Part shown: one piece after another, positions 24,776-38,100 of the stretch | How the letters are laid out: each line of letters opens with the position of its first letter | How positions within the stretch are numbered: the stretch's first letter is position 1 | From: Azolla caroliniana | Taxonomy: Eukaryota > Polypodiophyta | Direction: 5' to 3' | Assembly (NCBI GenBank): GCA_043228905.1 | Contig: JBHGNT010000002.1 | Location: 25,544,001 to 25,608,000 of the forward strand | Length of the DNA stretch: 64,000 nt | Position numbers and translations under genes: made by a program | The notes under the pieces: generated by a model | Seen by the model: only the letters and a program-made list of their open reading frames with translations | Databases searched by the model: none | What the model was told of the DNA's origin: nothing

Positions 24776-27700
24776 TCATCACATTGACAACTAGATGTAT
24801 CTACCAACATGTTCCAGCATTTACAAAAAGTACGAGAATCGTTTGCGTCTGTTTTTCAAATAAAATCTCCTTCGGTTACGGAAGATCATTAGCAATAAAA
24901 TGTGCTGAAATGGGTATTTCTAGGTCAACAATGTTGGTTGTGTAGGCCGATAAGGTGTGACATTATGCTCATGTAAACTGTTCTAAACCCAAATGGAGGA
25001 AGTTTTTGTGTACTCATGGGTTGCTTTAAGTTAAAAGACTTGATCACATACAAATAAATTGTATACCAAGACCTTATGTATAATATAATCAGCACGATAT
25101 AATCATTTTATTTCATGTTACTTTCTAGTCTTTCTAGATTCCCAAGAAACTTGCAACTATTTAGCTTTCTTTAAACTGTCGAGATTAAAAGTATAGGCAT
25201 TGTACATCAACTTTTGCCAACATGGGCAAATTTCCCAATGTATTGGTGAGTAGCCTGTTGATACTCAGATAAAGATACTCCTTTGACAGATTATTGCAAT
25301 CTCACGTTGTTTTGTAAGATAATAATTTCTGAACATGGTGATAATGACACATATGACAACTTATGATATCTAGTTTTTCGACTCTATGTTTACTATAAAT
25401 AGTGGTTCAACTGTTGCCAGGAGGTTTACTGCAAAATAGTCTATAAGTAAATAATTCAAAGATAGATTTCATCTGCCTCCATGGCTGATTAAAAAATGGT
25501 TTAAGTTATGCATGGTTTTTCTTGTAATTGGATTTGAAATAATGAGATTTCATTATGGTTTTCTAAAAGCTGTGTCCACAACAAACAAGTGAAAATGTTT
25601 GTTTAGTTTCCTTGTTCAGATGGGTGTTTGTGGTAGTGTTACATCTCCGAGGGTTTGAGCTGAGTAATAATAAATACAGCTTTCCCTGGGTTTTGTAGGC
25701 AATATTTTATCAAGGTTCTAGTTGAGTGCATGTGTTGCTATATTGATATGAAAATTGTAGATAGCTCTGAATAAATTCTTTAACAAATACATTTTTTTGG
25801 GATGTCTATAATGTTGATTCTTGTTGGCCATGTACTATCCATTATGTATTCCTTGGTTGTTATTCCAGTCTTGCTCGAGTCAAGCCCCACCACATTTTCA
25901 TATAAATTCATAAAATTGTTTCAAGTTATTGAAGTGTTTTCATTGTGTTAATAAATTTATGTACTTTATTCTCTCAAATGCTCTATAAAAGGTTCAAGAA
26001 TTTAAAGTAGCACTTGCCACCGACCATTTGATTTTCGTCTTTGTTGGCTAATATTTGATTCTTCTTTAATTGAAATTGGCTTTTATTTTGTGCTATATGA
26101 ATGTAAGCACAACCATGGCATCAACGTTTTCATGATGATACTAGTTGGACATTTTTCATGATGATACTAGTTGGACATCCTCTCAAAACCTCTATCAACG
26201 TTTTAAGGATTCATAGCCAAACATTGGTTAGATGGAACTGCCTTGGGGGTTAGATCAATTTAGAGAAATTCTACTCCTACTTTGAATTAAGCAGAGTGTG
26301 TTGTAAGAAGCATCCTCACAAGATCTTTATGAGTATTAATCGTGAAGGAATAGGTTTTTTGACTTTTCATCCTACTAGATTGAGATATTGTACTTATGAG
26401 CCATTGCACTAGTGTAGAGGAACTTCAAACCTCATTGATCATGTTTTTGATACCTCCTCATGTAGAGATCCGGTTCTCAAAATAAGTTATGAATACATTT
26501 GATCTAAATTTTATATAAGGATATCTCATGCTACTTTTGTCTTCAATCTCAAGTCTCGGTAACATATTCACACATTGAAGTTGCACAATGATAATATCAT
26601 GCAATATCCATGTTCTCTAGAGTATGAAATGACACATCATTGTTTTTCCATATGATAACCTTTAGTGTGCAATACAAAAAAGTACAATCTAGACCTTGAA
26701 TTTTTATGCATAGTACATTACATGACACCCTATACTCAAGGCATTATGCTACATGGGACATAAAATTTAAATGGCATATCCATTTTTGCACCTATGATGG
26801 GCTTAAATGTCTCAAAAAATGGAGCCCAAGATCCTTCTTGATGGATTTAACACGTGCAATGGAGCCCATTAGAGGTAGTTGTCATCGCAAATAAACCCAT
26901 CTTACTCCTAGCTTGTGTGCAAAGATGATGGCGTGGTTTATTTTCTTCACCTTCTTGTCCATTGTGCAACATGTCTATAACCCATGGTAATGTATCAACA
27001 CCTCGTTCTTACGATGAACTCGTCAAATCCTTTGCTAATCCTATTAAATTGAAAGATACAATATTTTGGTTTTGTCATAAACTCCCCAAATTAGCTTATT
27101 CTAGGAGCTTAATTTCTTTATCCCAAGCAAGACAAATAGGAGGACACGTTCCTTTTTCTACCATGTATTGGAACCCCCATCGATTTGAGTAACCTAACTA
27201 AATAAAGCATGCGTTTGCATTTTTGTCGTCGAACATGTTTCTTTTTTTCCTTGAAAGATTTTCTTCAATAGTATTAGAAAATGTCTGAAAACTACAAGTT
27301 GAAGTTATCTGCCTAGAGACTTACAACGTAGAATAAAAGACATTGTATGTACACCAAAACCTGTACATACAAAAACAACTTATAAAGGGATGTTGAACCT
27401 TGATACGGTACATTACCATGATGTACTGATATTCAAGAAAGGGTCCATGGAAGTTGATAGTTCCATTGGGGGCCCTTGATTTGACACTACAAAGAGGGGC
27501 AACTTCCTCCATAAATTTCTATAGAACATGTTTTCTATAAGTTTCTTTTATAAGTTTTTTACAAAATCCTAGTGATTAGAAGCGAAACAAGGCTATACTA
27601 ACATGCTGAATCCTCATAAAATTTAAAGCCAATATACCCTTGGAAAAAACAAAGTACAATATATACCCTAGGGGTTTCGATGAGCCATTGCAACGAGTAT

Positions 27701-28250
27701 ACTTGAAGAAGGTTTTTTGCGTCTTCGGCCTTCAGAGTGAGAGCAACTCTCTTTTTTTCTTCTTCTTGTAAAGTAACTCTCTCTCTCTCTTTCATAAATA
27801 ATGGCTTCCATTACGAAACAAAAAACACCACCATGACTAACTTATTACAAAGTATAGAACCCTTCTATCTAGGGATCTAAAGAATACTACGACACCAAAC
27901 TCAATGCCACCCTACACACCAATTCAAATGGCGGGTATGATGACATGTGACCTTGCAGAGTTCTCTCTCTTCCTGGTTGAGATTTCATGACTTCTCTAGC
28001 ACTGTCAATAGCCACAAAAGAAGTCCTTTTAACTTTACAACATATTTTCTCACCCCAACTTGCGAATAAAAAATGAAAGCATTCAACATATTCCAATAGA
28101 ACCATAGCCCCCAATACCTCAAGAACTCAAAAATAATTTGAAAATGAGGCATCGGTTCATTGTTCTCCATATGTGCAAAAACCCAACTGAAGGAAGATAG
28201 ACTTACTCTTGTTAGAGACATCCACACTAAACTGATACACCTCCAAACTG
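24776..28250. other. Gene-poor spacer between the BAR-like and F-box genes
   Basis: The first 300 bases are probably 3' untranslated sequence of the BAR-like gene. A direct repeat of CATGATGATACTAGTTGGACAT lies at about 26130-26180. Frames at 26706-26894, 26962-27192 and 27598-27795 have no known motif. No intact transposon was identified, though irregular low-complexity sequence suggests old insertions. Confidence 0.5.
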
Positions 28251-28254
28251 AACA

Positions 28255-28425
28255 AAAGAAACACAATCCTTTAGTAAACTCTCTCTCTCTCTCTATTGTA
28301 AGGTCTTGGGTTCGAAACCCAAATTTCTCACCTCTCTTATTACTCCATACATATCTATCTCTTAATAAACTAGACGCTACTTTGGAAATGGAATACAAGG
28401 ATTTGAACCCATGACCTTCTCTCTC
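28255..28425. mobile_element. tRNA-derived SINE-like foldback, copy 1
   Basis: Plus strand has GTCTTGGGTTCGAAACCCAA (B-box, about 28302-28321). About 85 bp downstream the minus strand has GGTCATGGGTTCAAATCC (a second B-box, about 28395-28412). The stretch between, with CTCACCTCTCTTATTA and CTAGACGCTACTTTGGAA, matches the element at 44425-44670. It sits about 180 bp before the F-box start codon. Not a functional tRNA: no acceptor stem pairs. Confidence 0.6.
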
Positions 28426-28596
28426 TCTCTCTATCTGTGTCAGTCTCTCTCTTAATATCATCATCATCATCGTCATCAGATCAGATCGATCAGATCAGGA
28501 ACGAAGAGATCACCATTGCAAAGAAAGAGGGAAAGAAAGAGAAGGAAACAGAAACAGAAGGAAGACAGAAAGAGAAGGAAGGACGAAGGAAGTTCC

Positions 28597-31500
28597 ATGG
28601 AGGAGCTCCCTGATGCTCTCTTGCAAACCATCCTTTCCCGCCTCGACATTCCTTCTCTCTGCTCCGCTGCCTCATCCTCTCGTCTCCTCTCCATCTCTGC
28701 ATCGCAGGCCCTCTCTCGCTTGCCGAGCTTCCATCTCCTGGTATGAAGAACTCTCTTCTCTCTCTCTCTCTCTCTCTCTCTATACCTCTTACTCTTCCAG
28801 AAGGAAGGCTTAGAAATCAGATCTGTGCTCTGAAGCACGCAATTCGTTATTTATTCTCTGGACTTCTTCTTCGTTTTTACAGAATTTGTCTTGTTTTTAT
28901 CTGAATTCGTCTTCTTTTTTCCAGAATTTGTCTTGTTTTTTTTGCAGAGATTCATTCTCTTTTTCCTTTCATCACTGGAATTTCTATTAGTTTACTACTG
29001 GAATTCATCGTCCTGATTTTCATCTTTCTATTGGATAGAATTTGTTCTCTTTCTACAGAATTGCTTTGTGTTTACCGGAATTCATGTTCATTCATTCCCT
29101 TTTTCATGTCAGGTTTCATCTGTGTTTTCTGAAGAGAATTCATCTTCCTTTTTGCCAAAATTCTCTTTCTTCTATAGCTGGAAGTCACTTTACTTTCCTT
29201 GCCGGAATTCAGTTTCTTTTTTGTGGAAATTCTCTTCTTTCCTTTGCATGCATTCGTATTCCTTTCTATTGGAATTTTTCTTCTTCTTCTTGCGAGAATT
29301 GGTATTCTTTTGGTCCGTGATTTCCTGTGTTACTAACCATCTTTTGTTCTGCTTATTCATCATTATCACCATCATAATCTCTACTTGATCATCAATTCTG
29401 ATCTTTTCAGGACCTTGCACCCAGAAATGATGATTTAAGACGATTGCTCAACAATAATCAAGAAGTGAAAAGCCTTAAAATTGATTGTGAGCATTTAGAT
29501 GACCAAGCTTTGGGCGTCATTACAAAACCTCATCTTGAAGAACTACAACTACTAAACTGTGTTTGGTTCTCTTCAAAGCTCCTCACAGAAATCGGGTGTC
29601 ATTGCAGAGATTTGAGGTAGGTCATTTTGTTCCAATTATTACTACATTTTTGTTTCTCAATTATGTGTGTACACCTTTCAGAACGGATCTTACAGGGGAA
29701 TAACTCTTATATACTCTTATGCCCCCTCCCCCCCATGTCTTGAATGCTTGTGGTTAACCAATATATGACAGTTGAGCAAAGACATTTGTAGAACGACTGG
29801 AAATTTAAGGGGTTTGGAGTTTCTTCCAAATTATATAGGAATGTACACTGTGTAGAAATATGGTATTGGTAACCTGGATTCAATGAATTTAACGGAGGTA
29901 GCATTGAAATCCTCCAACAATTTAAACTATGTTGCAGTATGTTGCCAATAGGCATGGTTGAAAGAAAGGCAACATACTGCTACATAGGCATGGTAGAATA
30001 AATTGGGTTTTGGGAGCCAGAAAATTGAAGGAAAATGCTTATAATTGCACGGAGAAAGAGGCTGCACTAAGTAGGATGGATGGGGAATGGATTCCACCAA
30101 GAGCTATGAGAAAGAAATAAAGGAAGAAAGTATATCAACATCTACTAAAGGCCAAAATGACGTATGAGACCAAAGCATTTTATAAATTGTTTGTGATTGA
30201 TAATGAAATATGCAAGTTAAGCTAGGTAAGAGTGGAGGAGAAGGAGGCTGAACTACGAAGGATGCTGGGTTGAATGTCCATTATAACAATTATGGGACAG
30301 AAATAAAAAGAAACATTCAAAATTATGAAATGGATGCTCCATTTCCCATTTCTGTAATATATATTGACTTTGAGGGAATCTCGCTTTACCATGACTGTAC
30401 ATATATAGCAATCTTGCATTCTTAGGCTGTGTAACAAATGCTCATCAACCTACCAAATGTGTTATCCAATGAATTTCTCTTCCTGGTGAGTTTGGCCCTT
30501 AGTAGATGTTGATATATCTTTCACTCTTCCTCTACTCTCTCTCTCACTCATTCTCAGAAAAATCATTTCATTGATGGCACAATTTGAGTTAAGCAACAAC
30601 TTACAGTGCCTAATTGATATTGCACATTTTTAGGTCTTTATCTGTAGAGCTTGGTTGGCAAGATACTAGAGTAATTGGTGTACATAGTCCTGGTTTTGAG
30701 GAATTATTACGTCAATGCTCAATGTTGGAGGTATGCCCCTCTGAAACTCGTTCATATATCTATTCCCATAAAATATTTTCTCTTATATGACCTTCATTTC
30801 AATAACATTTTTGCATTATGTAACATTCATCTGGTTTGGTGCAGACACTTTCATTGAAGGACCATGCTTCTAGCTTGGATTATCATGCATATGCAGCCAT
30901 CCCACAGTTTGTCTCATCGTCATTGAGAGTGCTAGAGCTTGGGTATGTGCTAGAAATGAACGTCAAACAACTTTTCACCTTTCCATTTGAGCATAATAGT
31001 GTAGAAGAAATGCAACCAAAGGCTTTTCCGTTGCAAAATCTACAAAAGTTATCTTTAGATTTAGATAGGCTGACGGATTCGCTTATGCTACTTATTTCAC
31101 AAAACATGCCTCATCTCTTAGATTTAGAACTTCAAGATCAACCTTCAGAAGAGCCTCTACTTGCGTTTGATCTTACGACAACTGGTATACAACATCTTGG
31201 AGCTCTTTCCAATCTACAAAGGCTTGTTCTTGTGCGAAACCAGGATTATTATTCCTCGACATTTAAGAGAGTAGAGGATTTGGGCTTCCTTTTATTAGCA
31301 GAGAGGTGTAGAAAGTTGGAAATGATAAGAATGGGTGGATTCTCTCGTATTTCAGATGCAACATGCAGACAAATTTTGCATAGTTTCCCGAAGCTTCAGA
31401 CATTTGAGCTTTTGAAGTCTCCCCGTGTCACAGATCTCACATTCCGTGACTTCTCAGCGGTTCCAATCACACTAGTTTCAATCACTCTGGCATCTTGCAG

Positions 31501-32233
31501 GTTAATAAGTGATTTTGCTGTCAGAGAACTATCCTATTGTAAAAACCTTGAGAGCCTCAATCTCAAAGGGTGCAAGTGTGTAGGAGATGGGGGACTTATA
31601 GCCATCACTGGTCTTTCAAAACTGAAGACATTGAACTTGAGTGGTCTAGATATTAGTGATGAAGGATTAATAACATTAGGAAAAGGGCAAACACCCCTAG
31701 TTTCTCTCTCTCTTCGTGGATGCCAGAGGGTTAGTGATGCTGGTATTGCTGGCCTGGTTGGAGGATCGATCTCACACACACTAGAGTGCATTGATCTATC
31801 AAATGTATCATCACTGACAGATAGGGCTGTGCTTGAGCTTATTCATAGTGGCGTTCAAATTGTAGACCTACGCTTGCGTGATTGTGTAGGAATAGGTGAT
31901 AGTTCTGTTATAGCTTTAGCAAGTATGACTTTTAAAGGTTGTGGCTTTGGTGGAACCCTTAGATTACTAGATCTTTGGAATTGCAAAGGTCTAACGTTAC
32001 TTTCGTTTGGGTGGTTCAAGAAACCATACTTCCCTAGATTGCGTTGGTTGGGACTTGGTTGGAATAGTGTTAGCAAATCTGTGTTAGATTCATTAAGCCA
32101 GGGGCGCCCTTACCTTCGCATACTTGACCATGGCCATGAGCTAGATGGTTATGCTGCTGAGGAAGTTTATAATTGCCGTCCACCTTTTTATGAAGAAGAA
32201 GATGAACTTGAAAGATGGCTTAGAGTTGGTTGA
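28597..32233 (+). CDS. F-box/LRR-repeat protein, FBL10-like, four exons
   Basis: Exons: 28597-28740, 29411-29616, 30634-30730, 30845-32233; GT-AG junctions, frame kept, 611 residues. The N-terminus carries an F-box (LPDALLQTILSRLDIPSLCS, residues 4-23 onward) that docks on SKP1 in an SCF ubiquitin ligase. The rest is leucine-rich repeats of the cysteine-containing F-box type, for example LESLNLKGCKCVGDGGL and LVSLSLRGCQRVSDAGI, ending in an acidic tail EEEDELERWL. Order and tail match Arabidopsis F-box/LRR-repeat protein 10 (At2g17020, 656 residues) as recalled. The likely job is substrate recognition for protein degradation; the substrate is unknown. The start is chosen at 28597 because the F-box begins there; the frame is open upstream through Lys/Arg-rich purine sequence which is probably leader. 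Confidence 0.88.
30121..30545. repeat. LINE 3'-tail remnants in opposite orientations in F-box intron 2
   Basis: AAGTATATCAACATCTACTA (about 30128-30147) followed by AAGGCCAAAATG, and an inverted counterpart TAGTAGATGTTGATATATCT (about 30500-30519) preceded by TTTGGCCC, both resemble the 3' end of the LINE at 61580 (ATATATTAACGTCTTCTAAG followed by GCCAATTTTGGCC). Two further segments near 30055 and 30235 share GGAGAA(A/G)GAGGCTG and GGATG blocks. This looks like two 3' LINE fragments meeting head to head. Confidence 0.5.
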
Positions 32234-34350
32234 TCTAGGTTCATGACTCAGTCTGTATATTATCAAGTCTATTCATTGGTATTTCTTTCTAAATTTCTAA
32301 TTTCATTTCAAGATCGCCATTTTTTTGTATTTTGCAACCATGAAGTTTAATCTTCCAAGGGTGAAATTATAGTAATGTTTGTGGTTTCCAACTATACATT
32401 ACATTCTGCAGTAAGTTGGAGCGGATCCTTCGTTCTGCATCATGTCATTACATCGTCTAGATTTCAGAGAAAGCCTCTCAACTATGACATAGGTTTGCTA
32501 TCTGAATAACCCCTTAGGAATGGTCACGAGATAGCGTTCCTTAATATTTGATGATATAGAATTAGTTCATCTTGTGAATATGAAGCACTTAGATTACACG
32601 AAGAAATTTGATATTGGGATTGATTATCAAGGCAATGTGGTTGTCAAGGTAGACTGTTTTTGGTGTCTAATCTTAAAGATGCAGTATCCACCCTTATGGA
32701 AACTGCGAAAACAAGTGCATGAATGTTTGTGAATGTTATGATTTTATGTGTAGCATCGTATGATAATATGCTAGTATCGTCTTTTAGTTTTATTTTGTTA
32801 TGTTCTCCTTTAGGGTTTTGAGAATAGAAGCATCTAATTTGTGTAGGGTCTATATCAATGAGGTGTTAATGTGTTCATGGTATCTTACCTTAATGAAAGG
32901 CACAGAATAGTAACATTTATATTCGTAACGACATCATTACCTCACTAGCTTGGAGATTGCATTGGCAAAACCATACCCAGATAGGTTTTGCTTGGTATTG
33001 CCCGACTCAAAATACCTAATATTATTGCAAGGTACTGTTAGTTTTTATTGTTTGGTTTCTTGTTAAGGGAAACCTGAAGTCCCAATAATTAATCTCAAGG
33101 TTATATAGAAGACGCACTCTTGTTTATGTTATATGTATGGATTCTTGTTAAGTATTGTTAAATCTCATAGATTTGTTGCTATAATATTCTTATCCAACAC
33201 TCATAATTTTCAAACAATCTATTCTTATAGAAATCCAAATGAAAAATTAATATTACACATTGACCTCAAGAGTTACCAATTATTAGATGAAAATGATGTT
33301 TTGGATTTATCATCACAGTCAATGTAGTTTGCCTTTACATATATTCAAACCTGAACAGTAGTAGCCTTATGGATATCCTCAACGAATTTTAAGGTTATAT
33401 ATCTTGTTTAATAAATTGAGTTAGATATAATATTAAAATGATGAGAAAAAAGGCAAAGCACAAGAGTGTGTTAGTTGGTGGAGTGGCTTACTTGATGGTA
33501 AATTATCACAAATAGGTGTATAATTTCTTGTGGATTGAAATTATTGCATGAAAACTAAGGTTGTGGTATTGAAATGGTTTCATAAAACCTAAGCTTGTGG
33601 TATGTCAAATGGTGTCATGAAACATAAGATGTGTTCATTATAGATCTATGTCACATGCAAGGATATAAAACCAAACTATGTAGTATTGAGAAATGTTGTC
33701 ATAGATCCCAAGTTAAGTAATGCTAAATGGATTGAGTAAACAATTGCACTCCACATTCGTTACTTTCTAGAAGCACAAGTCCATTCGTAGCCAATGAGGA
33801 ATATCTTTTTGGATTTTGATTGTGGCTTACAGAACATGTCACAATTCCTCGGCCAAAACTACCTCTCACATCATTAATTGCTTCATGCTAATTTTTTGCA
33901 CATATATTGCATATCTAATATCAAACATAAAAGCGTTGATTAATTTTGTGATTGTCGTAATGAAAAAATTCAACATGGGATTGTAATTGCATCAATCCCA
34001 TTATGTAGTTGTCAATCTTTGATTTGATTCATCCAACTCAATCTAACAAAGTTTTCAATATTCAACGAGTGATGCTTAAGAACCAAGATTGTACGAGTTG
34101 CAATGAAACAATTTGGAGCAATACAATCAACGACTTATGATTGGGAATAAAAGTGAGGCTATTTTTTAGGTAGATTGAGGTACATGGAAACCCCTTCAAC
34201 ACAAAAAATGCATTGGAGCATGTCCATAAACCATATGAACCTTAGTACAAATAGATTGCCAATAAGGCTATGAAAACATATTGTGTGGATAATGTGTGCC
34301 ACAAAGAGAACATAAGCAAAATATAGTATCTTTTTAACCCTTGGGGCTCC
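32234..34350. other. Spacer without visible gene
   Basis: The first few hundred bases are probably 3' untranslated sequence of the F-box gene. The remainder is AT-rich; the frame at 33133-33327 has no known motif. Short repeats of GTGGTAT(T/G)GAAATGG type occur near 33550-33620. Nothing else supported. Confidence 0.5.
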
Positions 34351-34354
34351 CATT

Positions 34355-34445
34355 TGGAGACCATGGATAGGGATCAAACTTGTGTTCTCCTGAGTTTTAT
34401 GGATGTGATGCTATGGCATAAACCACAGAGTCAACTAGAGAGAAT
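34355..34445 (-). mobile_element. Possible tRNA-derived SINE head
   Basis: On the minus strand CTAGTTGACTCTGTGG (A-box-like) is followed about 45 bases later by AGTTTGATCCC (B-box-like). No flanking duplication was seen. Weak but plausible remnant of a SINE. Confidence 0.3.
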
Positions 34446-34629
34446 TAATGTATGAAGAAAAATAATGCTTTTCGAAAACATGCTAAATTTGTATTCATAC
34501 ATACCGTCATACCTTGGGATTTTTTGATACTTTAAGGATATCCTCGTAAGATTTAGTTGGGGCCCTAAAGCAAAACTCAATAACTTTTAATGAGACGAGA
34601 GTCTAGTTGATGACGTGGTAAGGTTACAA

Positions 34630-35051
34630 GGCCCATCAAGCTCAAGTGCTTGTTCAGTCGAATTTTAATGTAAACCATGGTTTTCTTTAGTTGTTTGTTT
34701 GATAAGACCACACTCTATAGATAGATAGATCGATCGATTGATAGATAGTTGATTCTAAAAACCCTAACCCTAAATTTATGGAATTCTCTTGCTAGCCTTG
34801 AAACCCTAAGAGGGAGAGGGCAGAACAAGACTTTGGGGCTACTTCTGCAAAATCATCCAAATATAATAGGTCTATAGATAGAGATAGATCGATAGATAGT
34901 TGATAGATGGATGGATTGATAGATAGTTGATTCTAAAAACCCTAACCCTAAATTTATGGAATTCTCTTGCTAGCCTTGAAACCCTAAGAGGGAAAGGGCA
35001 GAACGAGAGTTTGGGGCTACTTCTGCAAAATCATCCAAATATAATAGGTCT
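34630..35051 (+). promoter_or_regulatory. Duplicated telo-box promoter of the RRM protein gene
   Basis: Two near-identical 138-bp copies, 34736-34873 and 34914-35051 (period 178 bp), separated by GATA-type tetranucleotides. Each carries AAACCCTAACCCTAA (34758-34773 and 34936-34951), a double telo-box. A GGCCCA site II-like element is at 34630-34635. In plants this pair of motifs marks promoters of ribosomal-protein and ribosome-assembly genes, which fits the nucleolar protein encoded just downstream. A (CT)n leader follows at about 35119-35150. Confidence 0.7.
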
Positions 35052-35111
35052 GGGAAACATTGGGGCTACTTTTGTAATTTGGGAGTGATTCTTGACCATC
35101 TTCTCTGCCTA

Positions 35112-35158
<47 letters not shown>

Positions 35159-35177
35159 GTTTCTGCACGAAGAAACC

Positions 35178-38100
35178 ATGGAAGCTCAGACGGCCGGCAA
35201 CACCTCCTCATTCTTTAACTCCATCTTCGGTCCTCCTCCTGCTCCTTCTTCATCAAGAGTCCTCTCCCTCTTCTCAGACAATGCTTTCCGTCGAAAGGCC
35301 CCTTCGACCTCCTCCGTGGTAGAAGAAAACAATGGAGCTCATCATCAAACGGAAGAAACCGGAGAAAAAGGAATGTGTGAGAAAGAAAAGAATGGAAATG
35401 AATATCAAACAGAAGAAGTCGAAGCCGGAGGACGCAAGAAGAAGAAGAAGAAGAAGAAGAAGAGCTTCGATATTCAGGAGCATTCCGAATCGAGACTAAC
35501 GGATGAACTTGAACATGGAAGAATACGACGAAAGAAAAGTTTGGAGTCGACTGTTCGTACTGGTAATGGCTTTTCTGGGCTTACCATCGAAAATGAAACT
35601 ATTATCGAGAAGAAATCGGAAATGGAGAATAACAGAAACCGAGATGAGTCCATTTCTGCAAGAAGGAAGGTCAAAGCAAGAGAATTCAGTGAAACAGTTG
35701 TCAATAACAAACCAGAAACGGGGAGGAAGAGAGATAAATCCGTTTCTGCAAGAAGGAAGTTTGAAGAAGAGAAAGTAGAGGGTGGCTCAGAAAAAGAAGA
35801 AACGGACATAAAGGCAGGGAAATTCATTTCTGCAAGAAGAAAGATGAAAAAAGGAGTAGAAAGTTGCACAGATGATCTAGAGCATAGCAAGGAGGACAAA
35901 ATCAAGTTTTTAAACCATAAGAAATCAGAAGAGGATGATTCACTCGAGCAGAATATGCATGTAGAAAAACAGAAAATCAACAATATATCTCATATTCTCA
36001 AAGTGAAGGAGAGTTCAGATGCTAAGGTTGACACTTCAGGTAAGAAAATTGTGGTTCCTATCCAAGTGAAAAAGAGTGAAAATGGTGTAAAGATTGGTGC
36101 AAAGAGGAAGAAGGAAGAAACCATCGAAGTTAGATATGAGAAACGACTTGGAGACAGTGTCACTGAAGATAAGGTGTTATCCATGAAAGAGAAACCTAGT
36201 TCTGTCAATATTAAGAAAGATGAGAAATTAAAGAGTCAGGAGAAGGATCAAGAGAGAGCTAGGCAGAAGAAGAGGAGTGAAACTGATGATGATTATGATG
36301 AATCTGTGAATGATGCAAAAACAAAGCAGTTTGATGATGAAGAGAAATTGAAGAGAACAGTGTTTATTGGGAACTTGCCATTGAATGTGAAGAAAAAGGC
36401 ATTAGTTAAAGAATTCTCACAATATGGGCCTATTGAGTCTGCGCGGTTGAGGTCTATACCCTTGTTAGATGTAAGACTCACTTAATGTATCTCCTAAATT
36501 TGTAATAGGTAAAAGTACCCGTAAGTATTTCCTTATTTCTCGCAGCAAAGAATAAAAAAGGGACGAATTGACTATAATACTTGCTCAAATCGCCCATGTA
36601 CTTTATAGAAAGAGGAAGTATTGACCATATTGATCATGAAGTTTTTAAACCATTGATGCAAAAATGTGCAGTCTAAAATTCCAAGGAAAGGAGCTATAAT
36701 AAAGGGCCAAATCAATGAAGCAGTTAACAGGTTTGTTCCAACTCGAGTCCTTTAAATAAACCTAATTTTTAGGAAATGTTTCCAATCAGAGAAAATATGC
36801 TTCGAAACTCATCTTGAACTTATGATTTCCTGTACTGTGATTATCTTTTCAAAACATACATATTGCCTTGATGTTACATGGGACACGTTTTTAGAATGTG
36901 AGAGATACATCCTAATAATCATTTTGCTTTCTAGAGAGTGAATCTTTGTAGTAAGGCCCAAAAAAACAAAGAAAGAAGCTAGAAAACATCATCATTTACT
37001 AATCCCTAGGTTTGATGCATTACATCTCCAAGACCTTATCAGACGACCTCGTTGCCACCAAATCCTTCATCCAACGTTTTCACACACTACACAGTGAGAT
37101 CCTCTTCACTCATTATAGTTCTACACAATGATATAATTCTCTTCCTCCAAAAAAAACTACTCTACACTTGTGCTTGTCACTTTGGAATGCCTTGCACATG
37201 AGGATGTCAGGCAAGGTTGTATTGACATTCAAGAATTCCTAACAAGAATGGAACTATCGCAGACACCCCTAAGAATTGTATTTGCTAGTCTACTTGATTA
37301 CAACCATTTAAATGGAAGATACAAATAATGTAATCAGGAGACAAGGTTAATTTTTCATTTCAGCTTTAATGTTTCTTTTTGTTCTATATCTACCACCTGC
37401 ACATGTGGTGATTGTACTTTGTAAGGATTATTGGTCTAATGAGTTATCTAGTCTTACAAAGTTTTGTTCTCTTTCTCTTGTAATTTGACTTTTGCTCCAG
37501 TCAACATGCCTACATAGTATTTGGTGAAGCATTGCATGCAAATGCTGCTCTTGTTCACAACATGAAAGAGGTATCATATCTGCTGGCTGATTATTGTTGT
37601 ACCTTGTACTGAATAACTTTGACCGATTACTGTTTAGCTGATTGATGTTCTAAAAATTGTTTTCAACTTTGCTATCAGTTTAAAGGAAATCATATACGTG
37701 TTGATGCTGCTCATGCACCGCATGGAGCAACAAATGCAAAAGCTTCATTATCCTATGATTATACTCGATCAGTGTTTATTGGCAATCTGCCGTATGATGT
37801 AAAGGTATTTTCTAACAATTTCGGGATTGAACCAGAAGTGTATGGTATACTAATAGGTTGTCTATAGCTTTCTGATGGATTATAACGATTTTTCAGGATG
37901 AAGAACTCTATCAAATATTCACACCAGAGTTGGATGTAGAAGCCATCAGGGTTGTTAGAGATCCTCACACTAGCCTAAGCAAAGGGATTGCCTTCGTGCT
38001 TTTTAGAACCAAGGTAAACAGAGTAAATTATACATGAAAACAACAAAATACTGCCAACCTTTTTGCCATTGATTACAATACCCCTAATATTCGAACTATT

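Noticed and set aside
35474-35983. 169-codon minus-strand frame
   Set aside because: Antisense shadow of the Lys/Glu-rich exon 1 of the RRM protein gene.
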